From Sva-07 sp963828415 (GTDB lineage Bacteria; Actinomycetota; Acidimicrobiia; Acidimicrobiales; Ilumatobacteraceae): 64,000 bases of DNA. The stretch lies in the NCBI GenBank assembly GCA_963828415.1, contig CAWHEI010000002.1:1-64000 (forward strand), in the 5' to 3' direction. Below the pieces are notes generated by a model, which was not told where the DNA came from, did no database searches, and worked only from the letters and a program-made list of their open reading frames with translations. Position numbers and translations under genes: made by a program. Shown here piece by piece: positions 25,863 through 39,034 of the stretch (position 1 is its first letter; the number at the start of each line of letters is the position of its first letter).

Positions 25863-27965
25863 ATGCGCACCGTCAACGGCACCTGCCATCACGACTGCCC
25901 TGACTCGTGTGGCTGGACGGTCACCGTCGACGACGCTGCCGGGCAGTCGCCGGTTGCGGTGAAGCTGCGCGGCAACCCCGACCACCCGTACTCCGCCGGA
26001 GAACTCTGCCCGAAGGTCAACCGCTTCCTCGACCGGGTCTACTCCCCCGACCGGATCCTGCACCCGCTGCGACGTGTCGGGCCGAAGGGATCCGGCGAGT
26101 TCGAACAGATCAGCTGGGGCGACGCCCTCGCCGAAGTCGCCGCACGGCTGCACGAGGTGATCGAGACCCACGGCGCCGAGGCCGTGCTGCCATTCAGCGA
26201 CGCGGGCAACCAGAGCCTGTTGTCGATGATGGGCATCAACGGTCGGTTCTTCGCCCACATGGGCGCCTCGAAGCTCGACCGGGCGATCTGCGGGCCGACC
26301 GTCGGCCACGGCATGCGCATGACCAACGGCTCCGGTCGCGGCATGGACGCGCTCGAACTCGAACACTCGCAGCTGATCATCCTGTGGGCGACGAACACCA
26401 AGCTGACCAACCGACACCTCTGGCCGACGATCGAGACCGCCCGCGAGCGCGGTGCGCGCCTCGTCGTCATCGACCCGATCCGAACGCTGACTGCCGACGC
26501 AATCGACGAGACACGCGGCGATCGGTTCATCCAACCGCTGCCGGGCACCGACATCGCCATGATGCTCTCGATGATGCACGTCATCATCCGCGACGGCCTC
26601 ACCAACGACGCCTGGATCGCCGAGCACACGACCGGATTCGACGAACTTCGAGATGCCGTCGCCGACTGGACGCCCCGGCGAGCAGCGACCGCCACCGGTC
26701 TCGACGCCGAGGTCATCGAACAACTGGCGATCGACTACGCAACCGTCCGACCGGCAGGGATCCGCAGTCTGATCGGTGCCGAGCACCACGAGAACGGGGC
26801 GATGTTCTACCGCACCCTTGCGTGCCTGCCGGCACTCACCGGCGCGTGGGCCGAGCGCGGCGGTGGGATCGCGAAGAGCGTCGGCTCGTACAGCGATGCC
26901 CTCGTCGACGGCGTCGCCTTCATGCGCCCCGACCTCGAACGTGCCGGCGGCCGCAGCGAACCCCGCACGCTGAACATGAGCCGTCTCGGCGACATCCTCA
27001 CGTCGCCGCACGCCGGCGAGAACGACGGTCCGGGCGTGCACGCGCTGATCAACTGGAACTGCAACCCGCTCGTCACCGTGCCGCAAGCGGAGCTGATCCG
27101 GGCCGGGATGGAACGCGACGACCTGTTCACCGTGGTGCACGAGCAGTTCCTCACCGACACCGCCCGCTACGCCGACATCGTGCTGCCCGCCGCGACCCAG
27201 ATCGAGAGCGACGACGTCGTGCTCCCATGGGGTCATCTGTGGGTCGGCTGGAACGCGGCCGCTATCGACCCGCCCGGCGAGGCGTGTTCGAACACCGAGC
27301 TCTTCCGCCGTCTCAGCCGGGCCATGGGATACACCGAATCGTCACTGTTCGACGACGACACCACGCTGCTGCGCGCCGCGCTCCCGACGATCGACCTCGA
27401 CGAACTGCAACGTGTCGGCTGGATTCGCTCGCCGTACCCCGACGACGGTCGTCCGTTCGGCGACGGCGACTTCGACACGCCGTCGGGTCGCGTCCACCTC
27501 GTCTCTGACCAACTCGAACGGATGGGTCAGCCCCGCGTGCCGGTGTACGTCGCTCCTCGCGAGGGTCCCGGCGGCGACGCCGACCTCTTCGACCGATATC
27601 CCTTGCAGCTCCTCACACCCAAGCACCACACGCGTTTCCTGAACTCGGGTTACTCCGACCTTCCCAGGCACGGCCCGGTCGAAGGCGGCCCGTTCGTCGA
27701 ACTCGTCGCGGCGGACGCCGCGGCACGCGGGCTCGAAGACGGTGCGCTGGCGCGAGTGTGGAACGACCGGGCGTCGGTCGAGGTGCCGGTGAAGATCACC
27801 GAGCGTCTGCGCGCCGGCGTCGTCGCGATCCCGTTCGGGTGGTGGAGCCGCCACCATCCCGACGGTCGCATCGCGAACAGCCTCACCAACGACACCCTCA
27901 CCGAGTGGGGTGGCGGCGTCGCGTACTCCGACACGCTCGTCGAAGTCGAGGCGGCCAGCGCCTGA
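25863..27965 (+). CDS. Molybdopterin-dependent oxidoreductase with N-terminal 4Fe-4S site
   Basis: 700 residues. The start TCHHDCPDSCGW with a later LCPK supplies the C-x3-C-x3-C...C ligands of the iron-sulfur cluster of the DMSO-reductase family. INWNCNPLV, VVHEQFLTDTARYADIVLP and, near the end, TPKHHTRFLNSGY fit the Mo-bis-MGD binding domains. No Tat signal, so it is cytoplasmic, like assimilatory nitrate reductase or formate-dehydrogenase-like proteins. Its substrate and electron partner are not evident from neighbours. Confidence 0.88.
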   Translation: MRTVNGTCHHDCPDSCGWTVTVDDAAGQSPVAVKLRGNPDHPYSAGELCPKVNRFLDRVYSPDRILHPLRRVGPKGSGEFEQISWGDALAEVAARLHEVIETHGAEAVLPFSDAGNQSLLSMMGINGRFFAHMGASKLDRAICGPTVGHGMRMTNGSGRGMDALELEHSQLIILWATNTKLTNRHLWPTIETARERGARLVVIDPIRTLTADAIDETRGDRFIQPLPGTDIAMMLSMMHVIIRDGLTNDAWIAEHTTGFDELRDAVADWTPRRAATATGLDAEVIEQLAIDYATVRPAGIRSLIGAEHHENGAMFYRTLACLPALTGAWAERGGGIAKSVGSYSDALVDGVAFMRPDLERAGGRSEPRTLNMSRLGDILTSPHAGENDGPGVHALINWNCNPLVTVPQAELIRAGMERDDLFTVVHEQFLTDTARYADIVLPAATQIESDDVVLPWGHLWVGWNAAAIDPPGEACSNTELFRRLSRAMGYTESSLFDDDTTLLRAALPTIDLDELQRVGWIRSPYPDDGRPFGDGDFDTPSGRVHLVSDQLERMGQPRVPVYVAPREGPGGDADLFDRYPLQLLTPKHHTRFLNSGYSDLPRHGPVEGGPFVELVAADAAARGLEDGALARVWNDRASVEVPVKITERLRAGVVAIPFGWWSRHHPDGRIANSLTNDTLTEWGGGVAYSDTLVEVEAASA

Positions 27966-28001
27966 CGTACATCTGGTGCCTGCTTGGACCAGATGCACGT
28001 C
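27964..28001 (+). terminator. Hairpin after the molybdopterin oxidoreductase gene
   Basis: GACGTACATCTGGT pairs with ACCAGATGCACGTC across a 10-base loop with one mismatch. It begins at the stop codon and ends 36 bases before the next start. No T tract follows, so termination efficiency is uncertain; it could instead stabilise the upstream transcript. Confidence 0.5.
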
Positions 28002-28037
28002 ACCGGCGACGGCCGAGGGGCTCGGTAACCTGCGGCC

Positions 28038-29282
28038 ATGGCCGCTGACCTGATCTACGCCTTCAGGGTGATGCGGCTGCCGTTGCTCGATGCCGGTGGC
28101 GCGCCGATCGGGCGGATCGAGGACATCGTCGTGATCCCCGGGCGAGCGGGGAAAGGTCGCGAGTCGGCGATTCCACCTCGTGTCGTCGGGTTCGTGGCCA
28201 ACAGCCAACGACGACGGATCTTCGTCAATGCCAACCGCATCGCCGAACTCGACGGTGACGGCGCCCGCCTGCGCAGTTGGGACGTCGACCTCAACCCGTT
28301 CAAGCCACGACCGGGCGAGGTGCTGATCGGCGGCGAGCTGATCGACCGCAAGATCGGCGACGAGACCGTGAGCGACATCGCCCTGCGCCCCCAGGAGAAC
28401 GCGCGGTCCACGTACTGGGTGATCGACAAGGTGCGCCTGGCCCGCAAGACCACGCTCCGCCGGCGTCCCAGCTATCGACTCGTCGACTTCGACGAGGTCC
28501 CTGCCCTGTTCGACGCCCAGACCGCGATGCAGGCCGAGGCCGCACGCCTGCGCGAGTTCCACCCCGCCGAAGTGGCCGCCGTCGTGCGGGCGTTGCCGAT
28601 CGACCAGCGACGCCAGCTCGCCGAGGCGATGGACGACGAGCGCCTCGCCGACGTGCTCGAGGAACTGCCCGAGGAGGAGCAGGTCCGCATCGTCGAGCAG
28701 CTCGACCGCGACCGACTCGTCGGTGTGTTCGACGAGATGGAGTACGACGACCTCGCGGACCTCCTCGGCGAGATGGCACCAGCCGACCAGGAGCGCATGC
28801 TCGGCGTGATGGACGTCGACGACGCCGAGGTGATCCGACGCCTGCTCTCCTACGAGGAGGGCACCGCCGGCGGGTTGATGACGCCCGAAGTGATCATCCT
28901 CGGTCCCGACGCCACCGTCGCCGAAGCGCTCGCGCAGGTTCGCGACCCCGACTGGGTGGTCAGCATCGCCACCCAGGTCTTCGTCACGCAGGCGCCCTAC
29001 AAGGCACCGACAGGGAAGCTGGTCGGCGTCGTGCACATGCAACGGCTTCTGCGCGAGCCGCCGAACATGGCGATTGGTCGCCTCGTCGCCGACGACCCGA
29101 CGCTGACCCCGGACGCGACCGATCGTGACGTCGCCGAGATCCTCGCCAGCTACGACCTGCTCGCCGTCGCGGTCACCGACGAGGTCGGCCGCCTGCTCGG
29201 TGCGGTCACCGTCGACGACGTACTCGACCGGATGTTGGGCGCCGGCTGGCGCACCCGGCGCAAGCGGGCGGTCGAGACGTGA
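28038..29282 (+). CDS. PRC-barrel / MgtE-N / CBS-domain cytoplasmic protein
   Basis: 414 residues. A PRC-barrel-like start (RLPLLDAGGAPIGRIEDIV) is followed by an MgtE intracellular N domain (EFHPAEVAAVVRALP, LADVLEELPEEEQVRIVEQL) and tandem CBS domains (EGTAGGLMTPEVIILGPDAT; later DLLAVAVTDEVGRLLGAVTV). The magnesium-channel membrane part of MgtE is missing, so it is not a transporter by itself. Such proteins may sense Mg2+ or adenosine nucleotides and act on a partner. Its stop overlaps the GTG of the DUF1003 gene (GTGA), which would supply a membrane component. Confidence 0.85.
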   Translation: MAADLIYAFRVMRLPLLDAGGAPIGRIEDIVVIPGRAGKGRESAIPPRVVGFVANSQRRRIFVNANRIAELDGDGARLRSWDVDLNPFKPRPGEVLIGGELIDRKIGDETVSDIALRPQENARSTYWVIDKVRLARKTTLRRRPSYRLVDFDEVPALFDAQTAMQAEAARLREFHPAEVAAVVRALPIDQRRQLAEAMDDERLADVLEELPEEEQVRIVEQLDRDRLVGVFDEMEYDDLADLLGEMAPADQERMLGVMDVDDAEVIRRLLSYEEGTAGGLMTPEVIILGPDATVAEALAQVRDPDWVVSIATQVFVTQAPYKAPTGKLVGVVHMQRLLREPPNMAIGRLVADDPTLTPDATDRDVAEILASYDLLAVAVTDEVGRLLGAVTVDDVLDRMLGAGWRTRRKRAVET

Positions 29283-29818
29283 AGCGCCGGGAAGATCTGA
29301 CGACCCCGCGTACCGCCGGCCGTGTCGGAGTGTCGTACGACTCCGACACGTTCGGCCGCTTCGCCGAGTCGATCGCGAACTTCCTCGGTACCGCGCGGTT
29401 CCTCGTCTGGCAGACCGTCGTCATCACCGTCTGGATCCTGTTCAACACCGTCGTGCCCGAGCGGTTCCAGTTCGACCCGTGGAGCCGCGGGCTGGTGCTG
29501 CTCACGCTGGTGCTGTCGATCCAGGCGTCCTACGCTGCGCCGCTGATCCTGCTGGCCCAGTCCCGCCAGGAACGACGCGACCGTGTGACCTCGCAGAACG
29601 ACCGTGAAGTGGCCGAGCGCACCCAGGCCGACACCGAGTTCCTCGCCCGCGAGATCGCCAGTGTTCGTCTGACGATCTCCGACATGGTGACCGGTGAAGC
29701 GTTCGACGACCGCCTCGACCGCCTCACCGAGGTCGTGGAGCGGCTGGCGACGCGCATCGAGCAGATCGCACCGGCTCCCGGCGGCGACGACACGATGTCC
29801 GTCAGGGATTCGCCCTGA
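29279..29818 (+). CDS. DUF1003 membrane protein
   Basis: 179 residues. Two transmembrane helices (FLVWQTVVITVWILFNTVV and LVLLTLVLSIQASYAAPLIL) are joined by the short PERFQFDPWSRG loop that is the hallmark of DUF1003. The C-terminus is a charged coiled coil. Coupled to the MgtE-N/CBS gene by overlap, a combination known in Actinobacteria; together they may form a regulated ion-handling complex, but the function of DUF1003 is not known. Confidence 0.88.
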   Translation: MKRREDLTTPRTAGRVGVSYDSDTFGRFAESIANFLGTARFLVWQTVVITVWILFNTVVPERFQFDPWSRGLVLLTLVLSIQASYAAPLILLAQSRQERRDRVTSQNDREVAERTQADTEFLAREIASVRLTISDMVTGEAFDDRLDRLTEVVERLATRIEQIAPAPGGDDTMSVRDSP

Positions 29819-30764
29819 TCCGTTGCGTCGAGGGGACCCCAGTGAACTCCTGCAGACGCACGCCCAACTGACTCAGCGTGTGCAGGAGTCGCGTCGTGTC
29901 GAGGCTCGCATCACCTGCTCGGCTCACGCCGACGGGAAGACGATCACCGAGCGCTTCGACGGCGAACGCACTGGCCGTGGCGGCGGCAGCGGTCCCGACG
30001 AGTTCGGCCACGCCGACGATCGACGTCACCCGAGCCCCCGAGTCGTCGGTGCCGCGCACCTCGACGCGTACGGCTCCGACACCGCCCTCGCGATGCGGCG
30101 GGCTGAGCATGGGCAACCATGCCGTGAAGCGGTCGCGCCGGTTCGCCGAGACACGAGCCGAGATCCGGTCGACGTCACCGAAGGCATCGCTCAACAGCAG
30201 CGGCGACGCCAGTTCTGCCCGATAGCAGTCGTAGGGACCAACAGGCTCGGGGAACCAGCACAGCTCACGGCCCGAGCCGGCCGGCGGTTGGATCCACGTT
30301 CCATCGTGGAATCCGAGCGATCGCCCGCGGAGCGCACGGTGGTGTTGACGTGCGCATGAGGGACCTGCGGTGCCGTGGATGGCGACATGGATCTCGTCGC
30401 ACGTGGCCAATTGCGACGCCGACCACCGTGCGAGCAGACCGGTGAGCCCGGGCGACATGCCGGCACCGACCACCAGTGCGACGCCGGCATCGCGGGCGAC
30501 GTCGTCGAGGTCGAGCATCGATCGGATGTCCGCGACGTCGTCACAGACCGACACGACCGACACGCCGCGTTCGACGAACTGGCGGGCGAGGTCGGCATGC
30601 GGTCCGGCGTGCGCGAGCACGACGACGGACACCTCGGCGGGAAGCAGTCGACCGGTGCGTGGGTCGTGATCGACGACGCTGACACCATCGACGACCGTCG
30701 GGAGGCGTCGGGTGATCCGCTGGCCCACGACGCCGCGCCCGACGATCGCGACCTGGCGCATCAT
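29802..30764 (-). CDS. NAD(P)-binding, saccharopine-dehydrogenase-like protein
   Basis: 320 residues. RQVAIVGRGVVGQRITRRL is a Rossmann glycine motif. The central part includes VALVVGAGMSPGLTGLLARW, reminiscent of saccharopine or carboxynorspermidine dehydrogenase-type proteins. Substrate unknown. The ATG at 30764 overlaps the stop of a tiny upstream gene, so it is coupled to it; a second ATG lies one codon later. The 3' end overlaps the DUF1003 gene from the other strand by 17 bases. Confidence 0.7.
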   Translation of the reverse strand: MMRQVAIVGRGVVGQRITRRLPTVVDGVSVVDHDPRTGRLLPAEVSVVVLAHAGPHADLARQFVERGVSVVSVCDDVADIRSMLDLDDVARDAGVALVVGAGMSPGLTGLLARWSASQLATCDEIHVAIHGTAGPSCARQHHRALRGRSLGFHDGTWIQPPAGSGRELCWFPEPVGPYDCYRAELASPLLLSDAFGDVDRISARVSANRRDRFTAWLPMLSPPHREGGVGAVRVEVRGTDDSGARVTSIVGVAELVGTAAAATASAFAVEALGDRLPVGVSRAGDASLDTTRLLHTLSQLGVRLQEFTGVPSTQRIRANP

Positions 30765-30895
30765 TGATCCGGCAGCTCGAGCGGGCGCCATCCTCCGTGT
30801 TGCGGTGGGGTCCCGCCGGTTCCGCGCACCCGAAGGACCGCAGCGGCGAAGCCCATCAGCGCGATGGCCGAGAACGCTCGTCGAAGGAACTTCAT
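30761..30895 (-). CDS. Small membrane protein, 44 residues
   Basis: MKFLRRAFSAIALMGFAAAV, then a short Gly/Pro-rich tail ending in GGWRPLELPDQ. A basic start, one transmembrane helix and a Trp-Pro tail are typical of small actinobacterial membrane proteins. The stop overlaps the start of the Rossmann-fold gene (ATGA). No database family can be assigned from the sequence alone. Confidence 0.55.
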   Translation of the reverse strand: MKFLRRAFSAIALMGFAAAVLRVRGTGGTPPQHGGWRPLELPDQ

Positions 30896-30971
30896 TCGAC
30901 GAGCAGGGTAGCCCCATCGTGGAGCACCCGGCGTCGGGCGACGTGTCGTCGCTCGCAACCTGCCGGGTTGG

Positions 30972-31045
30972 TGGGGCTAACAAGAATCGAACTTGTGACC
31001 TCTGCCTTATCAGGGCAGCGCTCTAACCGACTGAGCTATAGCCCC
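30972..31045 (-). tRNA. tRNA-Ile (anticodon GAT)
   Basis: Acceptor GGGGCTA pairs with TAGCCCC, discriminator A at 30972. The anticodon stem CTGCC/GGCAG encloses the CTGATAA loop with anticodon GAT, and the T-loop is GTTCGAT. It lies just downstream of the DUF3566 gene, as ileT does after Rv0007 in M. tuberculosis. CCA is not encoded. The tRNA-Ala that follows in mycobacteria is not here. Confidence 0.95.
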
Positions 31046-31080
31046 GGCAAGTCGGAGAGGTTATCGGTCGGTTGCACAGT

Positions 31081-32088
31081 TCAGCGCGGAAGACTGCCGC
31101 TGTCGTCGGTGATCGCCTCACGCACGATCGGACCGGACTCGTCATAGGAGACGTGGGGAACCTCGGGCTCGGCTCGGCGAACGACGAATCGACGCATCGG
31201 CGACGGACGCGCCTCGACGACTTCTTCCTCGAGCACCGTGAAGCGCATGCCACCGACGAGGTCGGTGATCAGGTTGAACAACGTGGCGAGGAGCACCGCG
31301 AGGCCGGTGAGGCCGATCACGACGAAGAGACCGCCGATCCACGCATTGTGGTAGATCTCGCCGCCGTTGAACTCGAACGACGACCAGCCGAACGACTCGA
31401 AGAACCGTTCGACGTTGTCGACCGTGCCCGTGGCGTAGGCGACGTTCCACAACAACACACCGGCGGTCAACACGATCAGGTAGAGCACGATGTTCGCGAC
31501 GATGGCGATCTTGAACACACTCCACGGGTCGACGTGGCGCACGACGCGGGTGACCCGGCGAACACGCGGCTTGCGGCCGAGCATTCGCGGCACCGTCATC
31601 GGAATGGGATACGGCGCCGGGTCGTAGTCGGGTGCTCGCCGGGGGCGGCGAATCGCCGACGAGGTGTCGTCCTGTGGCGCCAGGGCAACCGTCGGGCCGT
31701 CGATGTCGGCTCGACGCAATTCTTCGAGGACGTCGTCGCTGACGTCGGGTTCCGGCGCCTCACGGGCGATCAACGGATCGATGGCGACGCTGTCGATGTC
31801 GGCGTCATCGGCGTCGTCCTCGTCCTCGTCATCGTCCTCCTCGTCCTGTTCGGTCGCCATGATGATCTCGGGGAGTTCGTAGGACTCGTCGTGATCGTCG
31901 TCGACCGCGTCGACCTCGTCGACCTCATGGACCTCATCGACCTCGGAATCGCGGAGTTCCTCGTCGAGCAGCGAGTCGTCGAGTTCGTCATCGAGCGCGT
32001 CGATCTCCAGATCGAGATCGCGCTCGGTCTTGCTCATCTCCAGGAGTGTAGGCAGTATCGCTGAGAACGAATCGTCACGTGCCGTCAT
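31081..32088 (-). CDS. DUF3566 transmembrane protein with long acidic N-terminus
   Basis: 335 residues. The first 130 are very acidic (runs such as DEEDDDEDEDDADDAD) and likely disordered. After a basic stretch (RKPRVRRVTRVVRHVDPWSV) come two transmembrane helices and the DUF3566 core (LFNLITDLVGGMRFTVLEEE). This is the ortholog by position of M. tuberculosis Rv0007, downstream of gyrA. The ATG at 32088 overlaps the stop of the TadE-like gene; ATG 32037 is an alternative with GGAG directly against it, too close for good initiation. Confidence 0.85.
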   Translation of the reverse strand: MTARDDSFSAILPTLLEMSKTERDLDLEIDALDDELDDSLLDEELRDSEVDEVHEVDEVDAVDDDHDESYELPEIIMATEQDEEDDDEDEDDADDADIDSVAIDPLIAREAPEPDVSDDVLEELRRADIDGPTVALAPQDDTSSAIRRPRRAPDYDPAPYPIPMTVPRMLGRKPRVRRVTRVVRHVDPWSVFKIAIVANIVLYLIVLTAGVLLWNVAYATGTVDNVERFFESFGWSSFEFNGGEIYHNAWIGGLFVVIGLTGLAVLLATLFNLITDLVGGMRFTVLEEEVVEARPSPMRRFVVRRAEPEVPHVSYDESGPIVREAITDDSGSLPR

Positions 32089-32405
32089 GGACCATCACTC
32101 GCGGCGGCGCGTGCGGTGGCCGTCCCGAGCCGAACCTCGACGGTCACCTGACCGGGTGCGGGTCCGTACGTGATCGACACCAGCGACGCCCCGTGCCGCT
32201 GCACCAGGTGCCGAGCGGCGTCACCACCGCCGTCAACCGCTGCCAGTGCAGCAGCATCCGCTGCCGTTTGTGCCCGCGTCCGATCGATCAGGTGGCCACC
32301 GAACACGACGAGCGCGGACGACAGCGCGACGAACATCACGGTCGCCAGGATGAGCACGAACACGGCAGCCTGGCCGCGATCGCGCGCCGAGGTCGGCATC
32401 GTCAC
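32085..32405 (-). CDS. TadE/TadG-like pseudopilin-type protein
   Basis: 106 residues. RDRGQAAVFVLILATVMFVA is the typical start of TadE/G-like proteins: a short basic leader, then a hydrophobic helix beginning with a polar residue. AAALAAVDGGGDAA and a small C-terminal domain follow. It is cleaved or anchored at the membrane and exposed outside. Its position between gyrA and DUF3566 is unusual. The start is GTG 32405 or the ATG two codons later. It may belong functionally to the Tad-like operon at the left edge. Confidence 0.7.
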   Translation of the reverse strand: MTMPTSARDRGQAAVFVLILATVMFVALSSALVVFGGHLIDRTRAQTAADAAALAAVDGGGDAARHLVQRHGASLVSITYGPAPGQVTVEVRLGTATARAAASDGP

Positions 32406-32465
32406 CTCCCGTCGAGCGGTACGACTGGCGACCGATGGCCGCGAGCGGCGCCGGAGCGCCGAGGG

Positions 32466-34917
<2,452 letters not shown>

Positions 34918-34947
34918 GTCAGTTCCGTTGAGTCAGAAGTCCGCGGT

Positions 34948-36979
<2,032 letters not shown>

Positions 36980-37183
36980 TCGTACCTCGATACTTCTGGC
37001 TGTCTGGCGGACATGCCGAAAAGGCATGTTGTTCTGGGCGTTCAACACGATCAGCCGGTTGGGTTCCGGGGGTTCGTCCGGGGTTCAACCAGCGTCCATG
37101 CTGACGTCGCGAATGGATTTCATCCTACCAGCGGGGTGTCACGGAGTCGGGGAGCCCGCCCGGCTCGACATCGCTCGAGGCGC

Positions 37184-37489
37184 TCACCGCCGGGGCCCGA
37201 CGCGGACGTCGATCCGCTCGATGTCGACACCCGCGACTTCGGCGAGACGGGCGCTGATCGTGGCTGCCAGGAATTTGACCTGAGTGGCCCAGGCGGGCTC
37301 GTCGGCTTCGACGGTCAGCACGCCCTGGTCGAGGCGCACCGGGCGAACATGAGCAGCCACGGTCGGGCCGACGGCGTCGTCCCACCGGCCGAACACGCCA
37401 CCGATCTGGATCCGATCGGTGCCGCGCAACGACTTCATGATGGAGTCGAGCGATCGTGAGATCGGCACCGGGTCGGACACGTCACGCAC
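37184..37489 (-). CDS. DUF721 (DciA-like) protein
   Basis: 101 residues from the GTG at 37489, chosen because GGGGAG lies four bases upstream. SLDSIMKSLRGTDRIQIGGV, FGRWDDAVGPTVAAHVRPVR and VEADEPAWATQVKFL match the DUF721 KH-like domain, proposed to load the replicative helicase where DnaC is absent. It occupies the Rv0004 position between recF and gyrB. An ATG at 37540 would begin inside a palindrome and is less likely. Confidence 0.85.
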   Translation of the reverse strand: MRDVSDPVPISRSLDSIMKSLRGTDRIQIGGVFGRWDDAVGPTVAAHVRPVRLDQGVLTVEADEPAWATQVKFLAATISARLAEVAGVDIERIDVRVGPRR

Positions 37490-37518
37490 CGTACTCCCCT
37501 CGGCCCGATCCACGTCCG

Positions 37519-37560
37519 GCGATGAGCGAACCGACCGCATACGGCGGGTTCGCTCATCGC
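37519..37560. repeat. Perfect inverted repeat between recF and DUF721
   Basis: GCGATGAGCGAACC at 37519-37532 and GGTTCGCTCATCGC at 37547-37560 form a perfect 14-bp stem with a 14-base loop. It sits between recF's stop and the DUF721 start and could end or attenuate transcription. The arm core CGATGAGCGAA also occurs in the repeats between the parS sites near 45.8 kb. Confidence 0.75.
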
Positions 37561-37570
37561 AAGCGAGGCG

Positions 37571-38647
<1,077 letters not shown>

Positions 38648-38684
38648 GAAGAACCCGCAGTCTCACAGACCCACCAGCCACCAC

Positions 38685-38740
38685 CCACGTTTGTGGACAG
38701 ATTCTGGTGACCCGGGTCACCGAGAATGCAGCACAAACGG
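38685..38740. repeat. Palindromic intergenic repeat, copy B
   Basis: An inverted repeat with CACGTTTGTGGACAGATTC and GAATGCAGCACAAACG arms around GGTGACCCGGGTCACC. In reverse orientation it matches the 14.16 kb copy across CGTTTGTGCTGCATTC and the GGTGACCCGG centre. It lies just upstream of recF. Confidence 0.8.
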
Positions 38741-38791
38741 AAGAACTGACAACGCGCTGGCAGGGAAACCTGACCACCACCGGCCCCCACA

Positions 38792-38846
38792 CCACGTCTG
38801 CGTACAGATTCTGGTGACCCGGTTCACCAGAACTGCAACACAAACG
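38792..38846. repeat. Palindromic intergenic repeat, copy C
   Basis: CCACGTCTGCGTACAGATTC, then the TGGTGACCCGGTTCACCA centre, then GAACTGCAACACAAACG. Same architecture and orientation as copy B 107 bases to the left. Together with copy A these define a family. Confidence 0.8.
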
Positions 38847-38878
38847 TCGAGTCAAGCTGGAGCACGGCCGGCAAGGGA

Positions 38879-38975
38879 AGCGCCAGCAAAGACCACGACC
38901 GGTGCACGCCGGCGAGAGAAGCGCCAGCAAAGACCACGACCGGTGCACGCCGGCGAGAGAAGCGCCAGCGACGAG
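38879..38975. repeat. 41-bp tandem repeat in the dnaN-recF spacer
   Basis: Two perfect 41-base copies (38879-38919 and 38920-38960) begin AGCGCCAGCAAAGACCACGA, continue with CCGGTGCACGCCGGCGAGAG and end in A. A third partial copy follows, and a diverged fragment precedes (GCCGGCAAGGGAAGCGCCAG). Each unit contains a hairpin-prone CCGGTGCACGCCGG core. The region is otherwise without genes. Confidence 0.85.
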
Positions 38976-39034
38976 CCGGACCGAGGCCGACCCCGATCGA
39001 CACGCTCAGAACTGTTGTGAGGCCTCGCTACTTG

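Noticed and set aside
38879..38975. CRISPR-like array
   Set aside because: The 41-bp units are directly adjacent with no spacers, and no cas genes are in the window.
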